NCBI RefSeq assembly: GCF_910592395.1 | Contig: NC_088313.1 | Location: 21,346,437-21,406,436, forward strand | Reading direction: 5' to 3' | DNA: 60,000 bases | Source of the DNA: Lineus longissimus | Taxonomy: Eukaryota; Nemertea; Pilidiophora; Heteronemertea; Lineidae | Part shown: piece after piece, positions 12,326-26,836 of the stretch | Position numbering within the stretch: the first letter of the stretch is position 1 | Layout: every line of letters begins with the position of its first letter | Translations under genes and position numbers: made by a program | Notes under the pieces: model-generated | What the model was told of the DNA's origin: nothing | What the model saw: the letters and a program-made list of their open reading frames with translations, nothing else | Database searches by the model: none

Positions 12326-15300
12326 CTAACTAAGGTAAAAAAAAAAGTCTCGTCTGAAGGTCGCAACTTGAGTCAGGAACATGCGTAGTTAAGCGGCCTC
12401 GCCCAGACTCGACTGGCGCAGTCAAAGTCTGTGACTGAAACCCCAATATCGCAACCTAATTACTTATCACAAGCCAGGTAATTTGGGCGGCCATAAAATC
12501 ATTAAGCGCCACTCTGAAGCCAAACATACACTCGTGATCTGATTAGAGCTGGATTGATCACAAACCAATATATAAGTACATCACATTGGTTTCTCAATTT
12601 TATCCTCAAATACACGAGCGATTTCACGCTCGGTTTGTAAATACGTTACGATAGTAAAGTGACTGTGATAGACGCGATTACACATTCTGACCACTTTCCT
12701 GATCGCCACAAACGATGACCAAACACAATCACTGGAATCAATAGTTGGTGATTTAGCGATGATTCTGACGAGAGGGGAGGGCGATTACCTCAAGGGTATG
12801 AAACAACAGGGTAGAAGTCAGGAAGAATCTCTCAACAGATAAGTAAGAAACAACCTGATTGGATTTGCCAACACTTAGCAGGAATTAACCTCCAGTGATT
12901 GGATAGGATATCTGGATGTGTATTTATCAGAATTCTTGCACGCTACGACACACCCACTACAGAACCAAGTAAAAGTTGCTCAAGACTTTTAGCTAATCTG
13001 ACTTTATTGGAGCATGTTATCGAAAAGGAAGTTAACGTCGAGACGATTTCCATGTTGACAGATAATGTGTTATACATGACATACATACAGGATCTCTACC
13101 CTCGAATCACCAACACAAGTCAGCCATGCCAACAATAAGATTCCCTCATATATGTGATAATCACATGATAGTTGAGTTTCATCGAACAAGGACCCAATTA
13201 CTCCATATTCACGAATGATTGACAGCCTGATTGGGAAACCTGTGGCCTCTCTGACAACTTAATATGCAAGCCAATTTCAGCAAAATGGTCGCCAGAAATC
13301 GCTTCATCATGTTGTTCAGGTTCGATGCTGGTAATTTTCTCAGAACCAGTTTTGAAGGTCAATCATAGTCTTCTCCACGCGGTCACCAAACCCCGATTAA
13401 ACCCACCTCGGCCTGACTTACAAATGGAACAGCGATCAATCTCAATCAGACATGGCCGAGGACCAGCTAAATGGTGACCACGGAAACGGAACACAATATG
13501 ATATCAGCAGGGAACATATTGGAGATTACGTCCCGATGATCGCCTACAAGAATTCGAAAGGCAACCAAGTCAAAGTGTGCACTGCTGCTTTTCCCAGTAG
13601 GAACCACTGAACTTGATATTTCAGCATGGTCAGGCCTTGAACAAGAACGGCAAATCCCACCTTTGCAAAACTCTTGGTCCAGGACTACAATGCCTGAAGA
13701 TTACAGATGAGGATGAAGACTGAGACCAGGCCAGAAAGCCCCAAGTCGATTCACTATCTGTCAAACCCTGAGATGTCCAAGTAATTTAGAGGAGCCTTCA
13801 TGAGATCCCCCAGATACAACAAGTCATATTGTACATTAGTAGATGACATCATTTCCCCTCTCCCCATGGGACAGTGCCTGACCATCCTTCATTATTCTCA
13901 ACCATCATGTCCATCGCCGTCGGTCATTCATCATACGGTTGTAATAAGTTGTCCTGGGAAGCTGGGAAACATGGTTAGAGCGAGCGAATATTCAATATTA
14001 TATCAGCTGTGGCAACAATCCATCCCAAGTCGTATTATCAAGGACAGACCCTCGGGGAGATTCAAGGTTTCCAGATGATTATTTGCCATCTGAATTGAGT
14101 ACTTGTTGGAACCATATCAACTTGTTGATACGTCTGAACGCTTCCATTGAAACTGGACTGCTGATGCATGTTGGCATGGTAACAACAAACCTTGTGGTAC
14201 ATCTTCACCTGTGGACAACTTCCGTCAGGTCAGAAGTTACCGCTGACGCCACCTAAAGTTGATCAAATTAACTGCACTTTATATGTAGTTTCTTTATTGG
14301 AATACGCGACTGGTTACGCTCAAATGACAGAAACTCAACCAACATCCGATGAGCCATCCCTACATCCTGACATCTGACAGAGATGGATGAGATGTTAGGT
14401 CATTGGCCACCATCTTGGATCTTCTCCGGGGCGCCGGATGCAATAGTAAGCCTCAACATGCAGCCGACAAGTCTGGCTAATAAAGACAGTTTTTCTGCCA
14501 ATTTATTGCAGCCTCATGGGTGCCTGAAGAAGGCGCTATCAGCAGCACATATTTGCTTCAGAGAATGGGGACCCATAAGTTACTCAGCCCATTTAGATCT
14601 GTTAGCAACTAAGTGAGATAGGGTATGGTCAGAAAATCCTCCAACAGAAGGCCTTTGGGCTGTTTCTATAATAGACACTCACAGAAAGTGTATTTCAGGA
14701 ATGATACAAATGCCAGCTTTTGGAGAATGGTCAATATGGATTATAGTCAAAAGCAGCAGCTTACAACTGGAGTGGCCAGCGCAGCAAACAGCCAGAGCTG
14801 TTCAATGGTGTGAGTGTACAGTGCCGGTCAATGGTCATTCTGTGGTCAAATATAACTTCCATGTAATCAATTTCAAGATATCATTGGAAAAGAAATTGCC
14901 ACTCTTAATAGTTCAATAGTCACACAATGCAAACCCAATACAAACAAAGGCGGAAACCATAATGGGATTGTCCCGGCTAACAGAGGTTTCCAGGTCAACG
15001 TCAGTCACTAGACCGACTCTCATTAGTAATTAGCCCAATCACAAACTAATCATCTTAGGAGGAAGCAATCACCACAAACTCATTAGCCTTTTGAGCTGGC
15101 CACCTCAGCTTTGGGGCAATGGGTTTGGTTGCCAGTGGTGGTGGTGTTAGCTGGTATTGCACTCCAAGTCACACCATCATGAAATGTTTGGGTAGATCAT
15201 TTTGGGGACTTCTAAAAGCAGTGTTTATCTCCAGCACAGTCAGTGATATGACTTCACACACCAAACACAATTCACAGTCAGAGAGAAGTGAGTTACCCAA

Positions 15301-18300
15301 TGATGTTGACAAGAAAATGAAATGGATAACCATCTGACACAATCATGAATGCTAGAAAATGGAAATGATGGCCACCAAAATGTTGACTGCTGCTTTAGCT
15401 GATGAATATGGTTATTCACATCAGCAATAGAAAAACCTTGTCCCTCGTATAATGGAGAATGATGATAGACAAAAACACATTCACAGAAAACAGTGATTTT
15501 CCCTAATCCTTAAAGATGTCACACAAATTCATTGGTAGAAATGGGACGTTTCCATGGAAACTTATTTACGGTTCTGGTTTTTCGATCATGAGTATCAGCA
15601 AGGGGATAATTCTAGGCTTTTTAGCACCTGAGTCATGCAATGGGCCGGAGCGGGGAAAAATATTCACGAAACTCAATTAACCTCGGAGCCGGCAAAAACA
15701 AGGGCGATGATGGGGAAACGTGCCGATGGTTGAAGGCAAAGGCACATATTCCAACATCATAGAACAAAGGGATCTTTCAGTCGATTTAGCGAAAGACTTT
15801 CTTTCCAGCAAACTCCCTTCGGCCAACAGAAGTGCTGGTAACTTGACGACACAATGCTGATAGCAGTCTCATCTTACAGCCAAACACAGGACAGATCCTT
15901 CTTTCCGATATTAGTTATGGGATTAGGGATATCAGGACAAAAATTCATGAGTTACAATTTCATTTTGAGCTTGCAGCCATTGCCCACCAGGGTTAGAGAC
16001 GAATGTGGCAAAAATCTGAGCTCAGCCCCACTCATTTTCACAACCTTGAATTCTAGTGCTCCTATGCTATGAATGGCTATCAAAGATGAGAAGTGTGTGA
16101 CATCTCGTTTACGATCTGCACCAGTCAGAAGGTGCAGTCTGCCATGGGCAAAAACAAAGAAATATTATCAGCAGGAAAGATATCACCTGGTCACGTTATT
16201 TGCAAATGTTTCAAGGTCAAATCACCTGCACATATGGAATGCCTTTCAAAGCAAGCATAAGGCATGCTTCAAATATGTCATTCTGGTCAATGTCTAGCTG
16301 TCATTTTCTTTCAAAGTCAAACCAGCAGCAAGCAGGTCACGACCACAGAGTCTCTTTTAGGTTTTTCTGATTGCCTTTCAAGGTCGAAATGACACACTAA
16401 CCAAAGGAAAAGCCTCATCTACCTTACACTGTTTACTGTACATACAATGCACTGAGGTAAACCATTTTATTTGGAGGTGATGCACTTGGTCATCTCAAAG
16501 ATCTCATCACCATTTCAGAAGGAATCTGAAAGTGTACGTGTTCCCGACTTCATCAACAAACATTACAAGCAATAGATGAGTAGCACCTTGCCAAGAGTAT
16601 CCGAGTGCAATCAGCCCTCGGCTAACAAAATGGCCGCCTGTCAAACAGACACTTTTTTATTGTGAGAAAAGGATATTTTCTGCCCAGTGTTAACATTGGC
16701 AGGTAAAATAGGAAAGAACCTTCAACAGGCTAAGTGCTAGTTCATGTTAGCTGATGTTAGAGGACTTCTTTCTCGAGAGAAACAAACTGGCATAGACTCA
16801 ACTATCGTAGTGCAACTGTGTCCAAGCATTCTGAAGATGAGGTTTGCACCAACCTGAAGATTGAACTGAGTATAGTTTAAGGACACCACACTCTGGCAGG
16901 TGTAAGCTTTGGTGTAAATCTGTCCAATTTCCTCCAGCCAGACAGCACTGAGCAGAATGGATTGTAAAAGTACATCCACCCTCACTGCAACATTCTTGTC
17001 ATCATTTGCTCTCGAGTTATTAAGCAACGCATTCCAACAGAAATGCAAAGCTGAGATGAGGAATGCAGAGAGCAGAGAAAGAACCTTGGCAGTTTCTGTC
17101 TGAATCGATATTCCATCTTTTGACAACCTGAAATGCTACCATGCTTTTCCTTCCAAAGTCATGTCCCAAGACATTTCCACCATTGTTTTGGCAAAAGCCT
17201 CTCTGCCATGATTAGGCTCATTTCAGGGGTATGCCTTGGACAAAACAACGACCACTAGTGGTCTGGTCAATTCTCCCTCCGTCAAGCTGTTAAACGATAT
17301 CCATAGCGATTCCCAGCATGCACAGCAACTGCTATCAGCAACCGTCAGAGACACACTGCATGGTTTCGCACTGAAGCAAGATTAATCGAGTCTCGACTCC
17401 GTTAGTGCTTGGCTATCGCGGAGCTGCACATTTATCATCAAGCCTCTCCTTTTTTCAGTGGAGTATTGTTGATCCAAGTTCCTGGTTACTTTCAACCTAT
17501 TGATAGTATTGAGGCTGTCCAACCAGATCCAGATAGAGTGGATCAAACTGAAGGTCACTAGTTCTTGATAACCTGAGGTTGTGGTGGTGGCAAGGGTGAT
17601 GGTCTCATAGATACAAGCAAATACATTGAACAGCAACCCATGGGAGTTATTCCTTGATGACCTTAACTAGGATTTGCACCAGTGACATTGGCCTAATAAC
17701 CTTGCCACCCTTCAGAGACCATCCGAAGTAATCTTCACCAGCTTGATTAAAGAAGAATTTTGAAATGTTCTCCCAGAATGACCTTGGCTTTTTGTGTCTT
17801 CCTCTTGCTCTGGTGGCCATGTTCACAGATGATCCAGCAGATCAGTCAACATGACCTGCCTAAAGCAATCAGCAAGTAGTGTGTATTTGCTCTTAGTGAC
17901 CTCGCTAGTATGGTGACAATGGTGTGACCTTGCACCTCTCAAACTGTCATGTTGGCAAATAATTCTCATTTCCTTCAAGGATATTGTTTGCTCTTCTTGG
18001 AATTCTTCAGTTATGACCTTGCCATTGATGACACTGTTCAGGGGTGACCAGGTGGATTAGAGGCAAATATTTCATATCCCTCGTAAAAAACATGCCACGA
18101 TATATCAACAAGGTCATGTCAACACGATTGATTTTGTGTTGGCCCACTTTTTGGATAGTTTTCAGGATTGTCCACATTGTCCACATCAGGCGATGAAGGG
18201 ATTTGATGGTGTTACTCAACACTGAGAAGAAGAAGAAGAAGGCAAGAAAGACGAACCTCTCCAAGGTGGTTTTGAGTCTAACAAAGTAACATTCGAACCA

Positions 18301-19000
18301 CTGACCCAATACTAATAGAAACATACCAGTGATTATTGTTTTGAGCTCCAAAGATTTGTTCCCGCTAACTTTCCGAGAGGCGGTATGTCTCACTTAAGCC
18401 ATTGAACAGTTCCCTCTGCTTATTATACAGCATTTCGTAGAAGGCATCAGGTTCTTTAAAGATAGGGAGAATTCCATGACAAGTTGTTGAAATCAGGTGA
18501 ACATCTACCCAAAGAACAGTACATGGAGATGTAGAGAGTCTCGTCAACTTCATTTGGGGCTCATATTGGAATATCTGTTCAGTCATAGAAACATGCCAGG
18601 TAAAAAACGCCCATTTCCAGCAGAGAAAGTTATGCCCCGCATACCTGGTCTAATAACCATCACAGGATGCAATAACATGGTCCAAGGATCGAGCGCTTTC
18701 ATCTTGGGATGCGTCCCATCAGGGGCATGCTTAAATTACCCTTTTTTACACACAATACCTGTTTGAAATTACCATGTTTTAGTAAACACTCATTTCGCCA
18801 CGACTGAGAGGTGAAGACGATCCGAACTCAAGTTGGCTTCAATAAGCATGTTGGCTTTCATTCATGCCGCCTTGATAAAATAACCATGGTAGTCAGGCAG
18901 AGAAGGATATCATAGTAAACCACAAGGGAATACGTTAACTAACCCACAGGGTCTGTCAGCATGCAGCAACTTACCTCCAAATGACCTCATGATAAGCTGA

Positions 19001-19125
19001 AGCATCTACCCAAGAAGCCAAAGTGCTGGAGAAAGACAGCTCCTCACCAATGGCCTTCCTACAAGTAGTCTCAGCATCTACCCAAGATGCAAAAGTGCTG
19101 GAGAAAGATAGCTCATTGCCAAAAA
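19001..19125. repeat. 72-bp tandem duplication
   Basis: AGCATCTACCCAAGAAGCCAAAG at 19001 recurs as AGCATCTACCCAAGATGCAAAAG at 19073, each followed by a matching GTGCTGGAGAAAGA and AGCTC block. Two copies in the same orientation are visible. Confidence 0.75.
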
Positions 19126-19768
19126 GCCTTCGACCAGACAGCAGTGCAGTAGCAGTACCTGTAAGGGTGCAGCTCACTAAATTGCCCCTGGCTAGAGAGT
19201 GGTAGCAGCAAGGAGATCATCCAAATGGTCAGTGAGTTGTGAAGACCAAAATGCATCAATGATCACTTTTCTTCAGGCAACTTCCCTTCTGTTGGTTCAT
19301 CTCTCAGGTTGCTAGTTCACAGTTATCAGGAATAGGTCTGTGGTGTTTCAACCAACTGGGGAAAGCCTTCGGATCCATTTCCTCAGATGGCCATTTCGCC
19401 TCCAGTTATCATTAACAATCTGTGTTTGAACTCTGCCAGACCAGACTCTTCCATTAGGTTTCATTGCATTTCATTAGAAAATGTCAGATTTTAAGCCCAA
19501 AATGCATCAATGGGTGATCGTTTTCCACCAAATGCAGCTCCTAACTGTTTTTCTTCAACTCCAACCATTCCTTCAGCAGATAAGGAACATATCAAATGGC
19601 CAGGTAGTGTGTTCTCCCCAATCAGACTTGCCTTGTCTTCTGGTGTTCTTAGAGAAAGCACACCATCTATCTCTGACTTGTCTGTTACAATAAACCGTCT
19701 GATTTCTGAGGTTTGAAGTGATCCCACAAGTCTGAAAGGTGAACAACATCAATACAGAGGTAGTGAAA

Positions 19769-20332
19769 GTTCCTTGGTTGTGGAGTTGGAGCAGTGAGGA
19801 GTGTTTTAGCTGAGATACTGCCAAGGTGTTAGAGGACTGGAGACATGGTTCCTTGTTTGTGGAGTTGGAGCAGTGAGGAGTGTTTTAGCTGAGATACTGC
19901 CAAGGTGTTAGAGGACTGGAGACATGGTTCCTTGTTTGTGGAGTTGGAGCGGTGAGGAGTGTTTTAGCTGAGATACTGCCAAGGTGTTAGAGGACTGGAG
20001 ACATGGTTCCTTGGTTGTGGAGTTGGAGCAGTGAGGAGTGTTTTAGCTGAGATACTGCCAAGGTGTTAGAGGACTGGAGACATGGTTCCTTGGTTGTGGA
20101 GTTGGAGCAGTGAGGAGTGTTTTAGCTGAGATACTGCCAAGGTGTTAGAGGACTGGAGACATGGTTCCTTGTTTGTGGAGTTGGAGCGGTGAGGAGTGTT
20201 TTAGCTGAGATACTGCCAAGGTGTTAGAGGACTGGAGACATGGTTCCTTGGTTGTGGAGTTGGAGCGGTGAGGAGTGTTTTAGCTGAGATACTGCCAAGG
20301 TGTTAGAGGACTGGAGACATGGTTGCTTGGTT
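19769..20332. repeat. 79-bp minisatellite, about seven copies
   Basis: The unit contains CATGGTTCCTTG, TGGAGTTGGAGC, GTGAGGAGTGTTTTAGCTGA and ACTGCCAAGGTGTTAGAGGA. CATGGTT recurs at 19844, 19923, 20002, 20081, 20160, 20239 and 20318, exactly 79 bp each time; the first copy starts near 19769 and the last decays after 20330. Copies differ mainly at two positions (TTTGTGG/GTTGTGG and AGCAGTG/AGCGGTG), so the array is young or homogenised. As 79 is not a multiple of three, it is not a protein repeat. Confidence 0.95.
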
Positions 20333-23300
20333 GCAGGAGTTGCAGTAGAGCTCACAGTAGAGGAAATAGATGGAAGCCTCAACATTTCTAGAGCTGAGAC
20401 AACTGATGATGTGTCAGTGCTACCAACCTGAGGAGGCAGCAGCCAGGGCTTTAGCAACCAAGATAGTCTCTAAAGCTTCAGGCTGTTCAGTCAGTCTCTT
20501 GCTCGTGGACAGATAGAAGTACATTGCTAGTGTGAGAGTTGGAAACCCTTGTTGCATCCATATCAGATGATACACAGTTTGCATAGTTTCCATTAGCATC
20601 ACCACTTAATCACAATACTAGCGCAGGTTGGTTTCCAACCAGCTGACTCCCCACGAGATGAGCATGAGTTCTCATCCGATGATAAACGAGGGTAGCCGAT
20701 GATCGACTGCTCGTACTCCATCACCCGCCGCCATCACAACCTCCCTGATTGGCTCAGCCATGTTTTACTGAAGTCAGTATTATGATGGGTTATAGATGAG
20801 GGTTTTTACTCCTCACATTCTTGGTGTAAACACAAGTTGTGCCACTTGTTTGTGTTTGATTTCAGACTCCAATTCTATATGGCAGTAGAGTCATGCAAGA
20901 CACAACTGAATGAAGATATTAGACAACAGAAGGCCACATTCTGAAGCAAGTCTGTAAACCATTCATTGACTGTTGCAAACCCTTCATCACAGACTGACAG
21001 CATAACATCTACTGCCCAAACTTGTCACCAGGATTTTGGATGTTCTAATCTGAAAAGTGAGGGAATATTGGTGCAACAAATTAGCCACCCTGGGGAAGAG
21101 GTTGCAAATAGTACATTTTCCATGCATTTCATTGTAACATCATACCAGTATTATTGTCTCATATCAGTCAGGATGTGTGTACATTTGTGTATGAAAGGAA
21201 TACTGGTCAGTTAAGGTTGGATGAAGTGAAGAAATGATGAAGCACGTTTGTTGAGTTGGTATGATTTTGACTGATGGTGGTTGTGAGTGCGTCTGGCTCT
21301 AAAGATGAAGGGAGAGTTTGAATGTTTTTGGCGCAGGTGGCCTGGCTGGGGTTGTAGACATAGTAAACATGGTTAGAAACTGTATCTCGGGACAAGGAGT
21401 CACAACGTTACATTGTGCAGTGTTCAGGCTGATGTTGGAGGCTGATGTTGGAGACACACATTTACAGCGACTGCAATGATATCTTCAATTCTTTTGCCAA
21501 TCTTCAGCAAGGAGATGGCCATGCTGGGGGAGGAGGTGGATTCCATTGACCATCAGTCTCAATGTACTTTGAATGCAGGTCTATTGAAGTCTACTGGAGG
21601 TTGCTGAGCCAAGAGAGAAGACAACCTATAGGTCATCTCTTCAACTTATTTAAGGGAATTGAAGTTTTGAACAATAAACCCACATCAATGTTTCCACCTG
21701 CATCAACTAAGAACCAATGAATATTTCTGACTACCTTTCTAAGGCTTTTCATAGCTATAAGCAATCATTACAAACAATTAGTGTATAAATTGACAACTGA
21801 GGCCTTAACCTTAGGTAATAGGCAATAATGAGTCTTAATGTAGTGTTAAATTAGCAAGTCTTTGTGCCACCTGAGTTGGCTGGTCAAACAATCTCAGGAG
21901 TTTTTCTCACCAAGTCTGAACAAACATGATCAAGACAGTTTAATGAAGTCCATAATCAATTCCATAGCACTTGGGCAGAATTGACATACATTCTGTACAC
22001 AAAGTGTACATTGAAGTCACTGTTGAGCTGACAGGTTGAGCTGACACCAAAGCCTTGATTGTATTATGGATTGAACCCTCTTATGAAATCTTATTCAATT
22101 CCTATTGTAACATAAATTACACTTCCTGGCCGGATTCTAATTCATAGCATTCATTCCACTTGATCAGAGAAGACCAAGATTGGCACATTCCAGCAAATGT
22201 ACTTGGCCATGTTTCTTAAGGCTCTAAACTAAAAGCCAAAACCCATTACTTTGGTAAATGGGGAAATGGTGTTTTTTGATAACCAAGTCATCCAACTCCA
22301 CTAGTGAAATGGTACAACATGATTCAGGTGTGACCAAACTCTAAATTCACTCGGTTTTAAAGCTTTTTCTTGTCTGCTAGCTGGTTCCATGAAACACACT
22401 CAAATATTGGTATTTTAAAGAATTTTCAGTAATAAAACATGCTGGCGTTAGCTGACTTTTATAATGGTGCTCACTGTCTCCTGCCTAAAGTCTCCCTTGA
22501 ACAGTGTCTCACACCAGATCATGAACAAGGCAGACGAGAGTGCACATCCTCTGCTCAATATCAACTCATTCCATTACAAAGCTTAATCTGTGAAATCCTT
22601 CAAATCCAACATATCGAATCATATTCCCTGGATTCCCAGGTCCCTCGTTAAAAGTGTGTGGCTTTCAAATCATGTGGATCTAATATGTAAAATATCTCTA
22701 TGGGGATCGCACCACAACGCTTCCTTAAATGGTAATTTTTCGTTGGGGAAAATGATGAGACACGACAGGCGGAGGTTTTTACAATCAGCCCGTTACAGTA
22801 TGACAGTTGGAATTCAATGAAAATTCACATTTCCTGCACAACTGTGACGGGTCTGGATGATTGATGATCATGGGTTGACATCTTGTATGTCGGACTTTTT
22901 CCAAACAAAGACTCCCTGGATCACCCTACACAGCTTTTGTGGCGAAATAGATGATGATTCAAAATGTTCAAAATGTGAGTGTCAACTGGCCTGAAAAAGG
23001 GCTGTTCATTCATGGAAGAGTTAATGAGGACCTTGAGTGAGTGTTTTATCAGTTTGTAGAATATGACAGTATCAGGGCAAACTAAACACTGCCTTATTGA
23101 CACACTGATCATACAACTCGCTTAGATCAACAACTCTTTCATATAGAAGGCAATTATAAGTCATAGATTCGATGAGAAGGTATGCATATTGTACATCCGG
23201 ACTGTGGAGGAAGGAAAAGTGATTCCTTGAGACGACTTTAGGTGATCTTTGATGAGAGAAACCAACAGCTATGATCTGCAAGATACAAGCAGATCAGGTG

Positions 23301-26300
23301 AAATGTCTCCAAGACAAAGCATGATTGGCTACCCTTGCCAGTTTCATTCTGTCGAATAATCATTTGAATTTTGCAGCTGAAAGCTGTCTCTTCATTGTCT
23401 TTGTCATGGATGTCACTCGACCAGCGTAAACTCTCCGATTAAGAATGGCGCCACAGCATCACATGACATGAAAGGCCCGCACATCCATTCATACAAACTC
23501 ATCTTTTTGATCCGGAAAAAGTTGAAATTTTGATCTTTTATGTGAGTACTAGCCTGGGGTCATGGCTGACTCATTTGACCATGGCATCAAATCAGCTCAG
23601 GCAACACAGGAATTATCAGGGGGAATCTCAACACCAACAGAAACATCAAATCAAGACATTTACGACGAATGGTCATGTCTGATGTTGTCAACTTTTTGAC
23701 AATTTCTCAGCAACAAATATCACCATTTGTTCTCCAGGGGTCAAAGGGACTTAATTTTGTTGAGTTTCTTTCAAATGCTTCTAATGACCTTTTCTTGTCA
23801 TCACCCCTGATGTCTATAAATAGCTGCTAATCCGGCCCTGGGATCAACCCCCACAGGGATCACCCCAGGGATGAATGGACCACTCCAGCCAGGCTTCCTC
23901 TCGCTCCGAGATTATCCACTTCATCCCAAACCAATATTCACTTTCTTCCCGGGCAGCTGCTTGTCGGGAAGATTTATCAAATGCTGGGTGATAATTTCAC
24001 TTTCTCCTATCCAGGCAAGATGTCGCCAGCACGATTATAATTTCTTGTACTTTTAGCACAATTATCATAAATGTAAGAGGATTAACATGTGATTATTATA
24101 ATACAAGAACAGCCATGAGTCACGCGTGTCGCGTCCAGCTCAATGAGAGTTTAAATTCACATTCATTATGGTTGCCAGGATAGCGATGAGCTCGAGTTGC
24201 TAGACCAGAACTGTCTTGTATTTAACCCCTGGATCATGGCCAGGGGTAGCCATATGGGGTAGCTTGTGTCCAGAACTTTGGCTAACCTCTTAGGAACTGA
24301 CAAGTGAACCTGTGATATGGACGAGAAGCTCGAGCCCCAGGAATCGTCATCCTGCTCCAACTAGAGGCTCATTCTACCCCCGATCAGGTTTTGCCATCAA
24401 CAGACTTTTGGCAGCAAGTCTTTAGCACTGTAGTGATGAGACTGTCTGACTCAGCTAGGGAAGGATCAGATGAGTATCCTTTCCAGTAAAACCTGGCTTT
24501 GCTTTTTTCACCAATCCGTACAAAGCAGGCGCATCAGACACCGCGATAGTGGTCGAAAGATCAAAGTGAGAACAGCGGAGATATCATCAAGAAAACATGG
24601 CTGTATTTCAATACTGTTTATGAGACAGCAGGGAGCAAAACAAAGCCCGCATTCTATCACTGGTTCTACAAGTTCTACCGCTATTTATTTGCAAAGTGGA
24701 AATCAAACCAGCCAAGTGACGGAGTCACAGGTGAGAGAATTCAGAAAGAGGCTCCACATGATAAAGCGGTCCCCCACCTGGACCATTATGCTGATCAGGA
24801 GTGCTATTGATTGCATTAATGAAATGCAAACATTCGTGTTGACATTACTTTCATTTTAGAATAAACTCCATGGTTCGATTCGTTTTAGTGACGTCTCAAT
24901 TTACATACACCCAATTTACATGGCATTTACAATTTCAATACACCCAGTGTTGAATTTGACTCATCCAAATTGACCAATTCCAAGTTTTTTCAAGTAATGT
25001 ATTCAGACATTGTGCCTTCACAGCAGGTCTCCCATCATGCAATCTCCAAACAATCTTTATATTCCCTTCAGGTCTCCCCTGACGTTACATTAGTACGCAC
25101 AACTGCAGTGAACTTTGTAAGTTGTGGGCTTCTCTAGACTTTCCAGTATCCTCAGTATGTACACCTCCTCCAGGTGTATGGTACCTGCCTCCCATCTGGG
25201 CCAATGACAACCTCCTGACAGCCAACATCCAACGGGAACAGACGTACATCAACTCAGCAGACGTTTTTTGAGGAAACATGTTGCAGCTTGAGCTATCTGG
25301 CAAGGAACGTTGTTGCCGACAGCCTGAATTATCTCTGCTCATCTCTGCCTAGAGTTCCAGCTGAAACCTTGCCTCATTGGATGCATCCTTTGAAGCCTTT
25401 AAGAAATCAGGATATGGAACAATGTTTCCTTCTTCTTAGATCAGCGCAAACAACACATCATTAAAGCTTTTTTCCTGATACCATAAATCAAAGTTATTCA
25501 ACATGGAAAATCTACTGGTCACAGCACTATCAGCCATAGGATTCTCAATGCCCCCAACCTTGGCATGATCAGTTAGATTAAGTAGCACATTCAAGGGGCA
25601 CTCCTGATGCTGCATATCATTTCCTCTTTAAACTGATACAAAAACACCAGCGGAAAAAACTCTGATCTAAAAACAGGCTCCTGACAGTGCATGCCATTGT
25701 TGGCTTCCCAGCTAGCGCACGTAAACCATCAACGGAAGCCAGGGAGGCATTTCTAACTCATTTGATCTTGGTGTTTGATCTGGTACCGAGGACCTTCCGA
25801 CCCTCACGGCACAATGTGAAAATAGCAGTCCATGTTTGCTGTTATGTCATCGTCTTTTCATGGAATGACATTCCGCCAACTCTGTCTTGAGAAATGCCTT
25901 CAGGTTTTTTCCTTGCGACACAGGGTGAGCACGTGCGCGAGGTGGAAAGGATTGGTTAACCACTAGTTGATAAAGATAGTATCACTATTTGAGATGCATG
26001 GGTTATGAAGCCATAACATACAAGGAGATGCTGATGGCAGAGCCTGATGCAACCTGAGAAGCCATGGGAGACAACACAAAGGACAACTGAGTACTGAGTT
26101 CATTAAGGTTGTTGGCCAGCATTCCAAGCAGATCAGTCAGCTTGGACACTGTGCAAGATGCTCAAAGGTCCCCACAGAGTCATACCATATCAAGAAGAAC
26201 ATCAGTTAAACACAACCGTCTTGAGCTCAAAGGTTATTGAGACCACAAGCAGCGTTCAGATCAATGCAAAAACACAAATGAAGCATCATTGTGACTTTGT

Positions 26301-26786
26301 CTAAAGTGTTCATTTAGCCGACAAAACATGTGCTTGACTGTCATTGAAACCACTCTACAATGCAGTGAAGAGTGGTAAAACATATGAAGACTACTAAAGC
26401 ATCGTCAGCCATTGTCACCACGCCGCCAAATCATGTTCACCGCAATCACAGGTACTCGGGCGGTGTTCAAGTGTCCACCGACCCCCATAGCACCACCACA
26501 CATGCTTATTCAGCTCAGCGGTGCATTTTAAGCAGGTTGTCTGGCTAATTGAACCTGACACTATTTGTGCGGTAATCCTCGTCTGAAAGAATAACTCGGC
26601 CTGAGTTCAAAGTGGCGAAATCCCAGGGCACTGGTCTAAGTCTTAAGTTGGGTATGAGCGATTAGGCCTAGAGAGATTACAGGAGGATATGCACGCATTA
26701 GTTCTGCTCATGACATGCTTTACTCTCCTCAGCTAGTCGCCTGCCTGGAGAGAAAGAACCACTCACAACAAGAGAGCATTTAAAAC

Positions 26787-26836
26787 TACAGTGGAACCTC
26801 GGTCGGCGACCACCCCGCTATGACGACCAAGAATCG
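26787..26836 (+). mobile_element. Terminal fragment of a pogo/Tigger-like DNA transposon
   Basis: A TA dinucleotide is followed by CAGTGGAACCTCGGTCGGCG and then two GACGACC/GCGACC words, as in pogo-like terminal repeats. The matching opposite end and a transposase were not found nearby, so only one end remains. It resembles the end at 10.64-10.72 kb in the opposite orientation. Confidence 0.45.

Noticed and set aside
16737-18393. Possible retroelement coding remnant from several minus-strand frames over 120 codons
   Set aside because: No reverse transcriptase, integrase or protease motif could be read in any of the frames.
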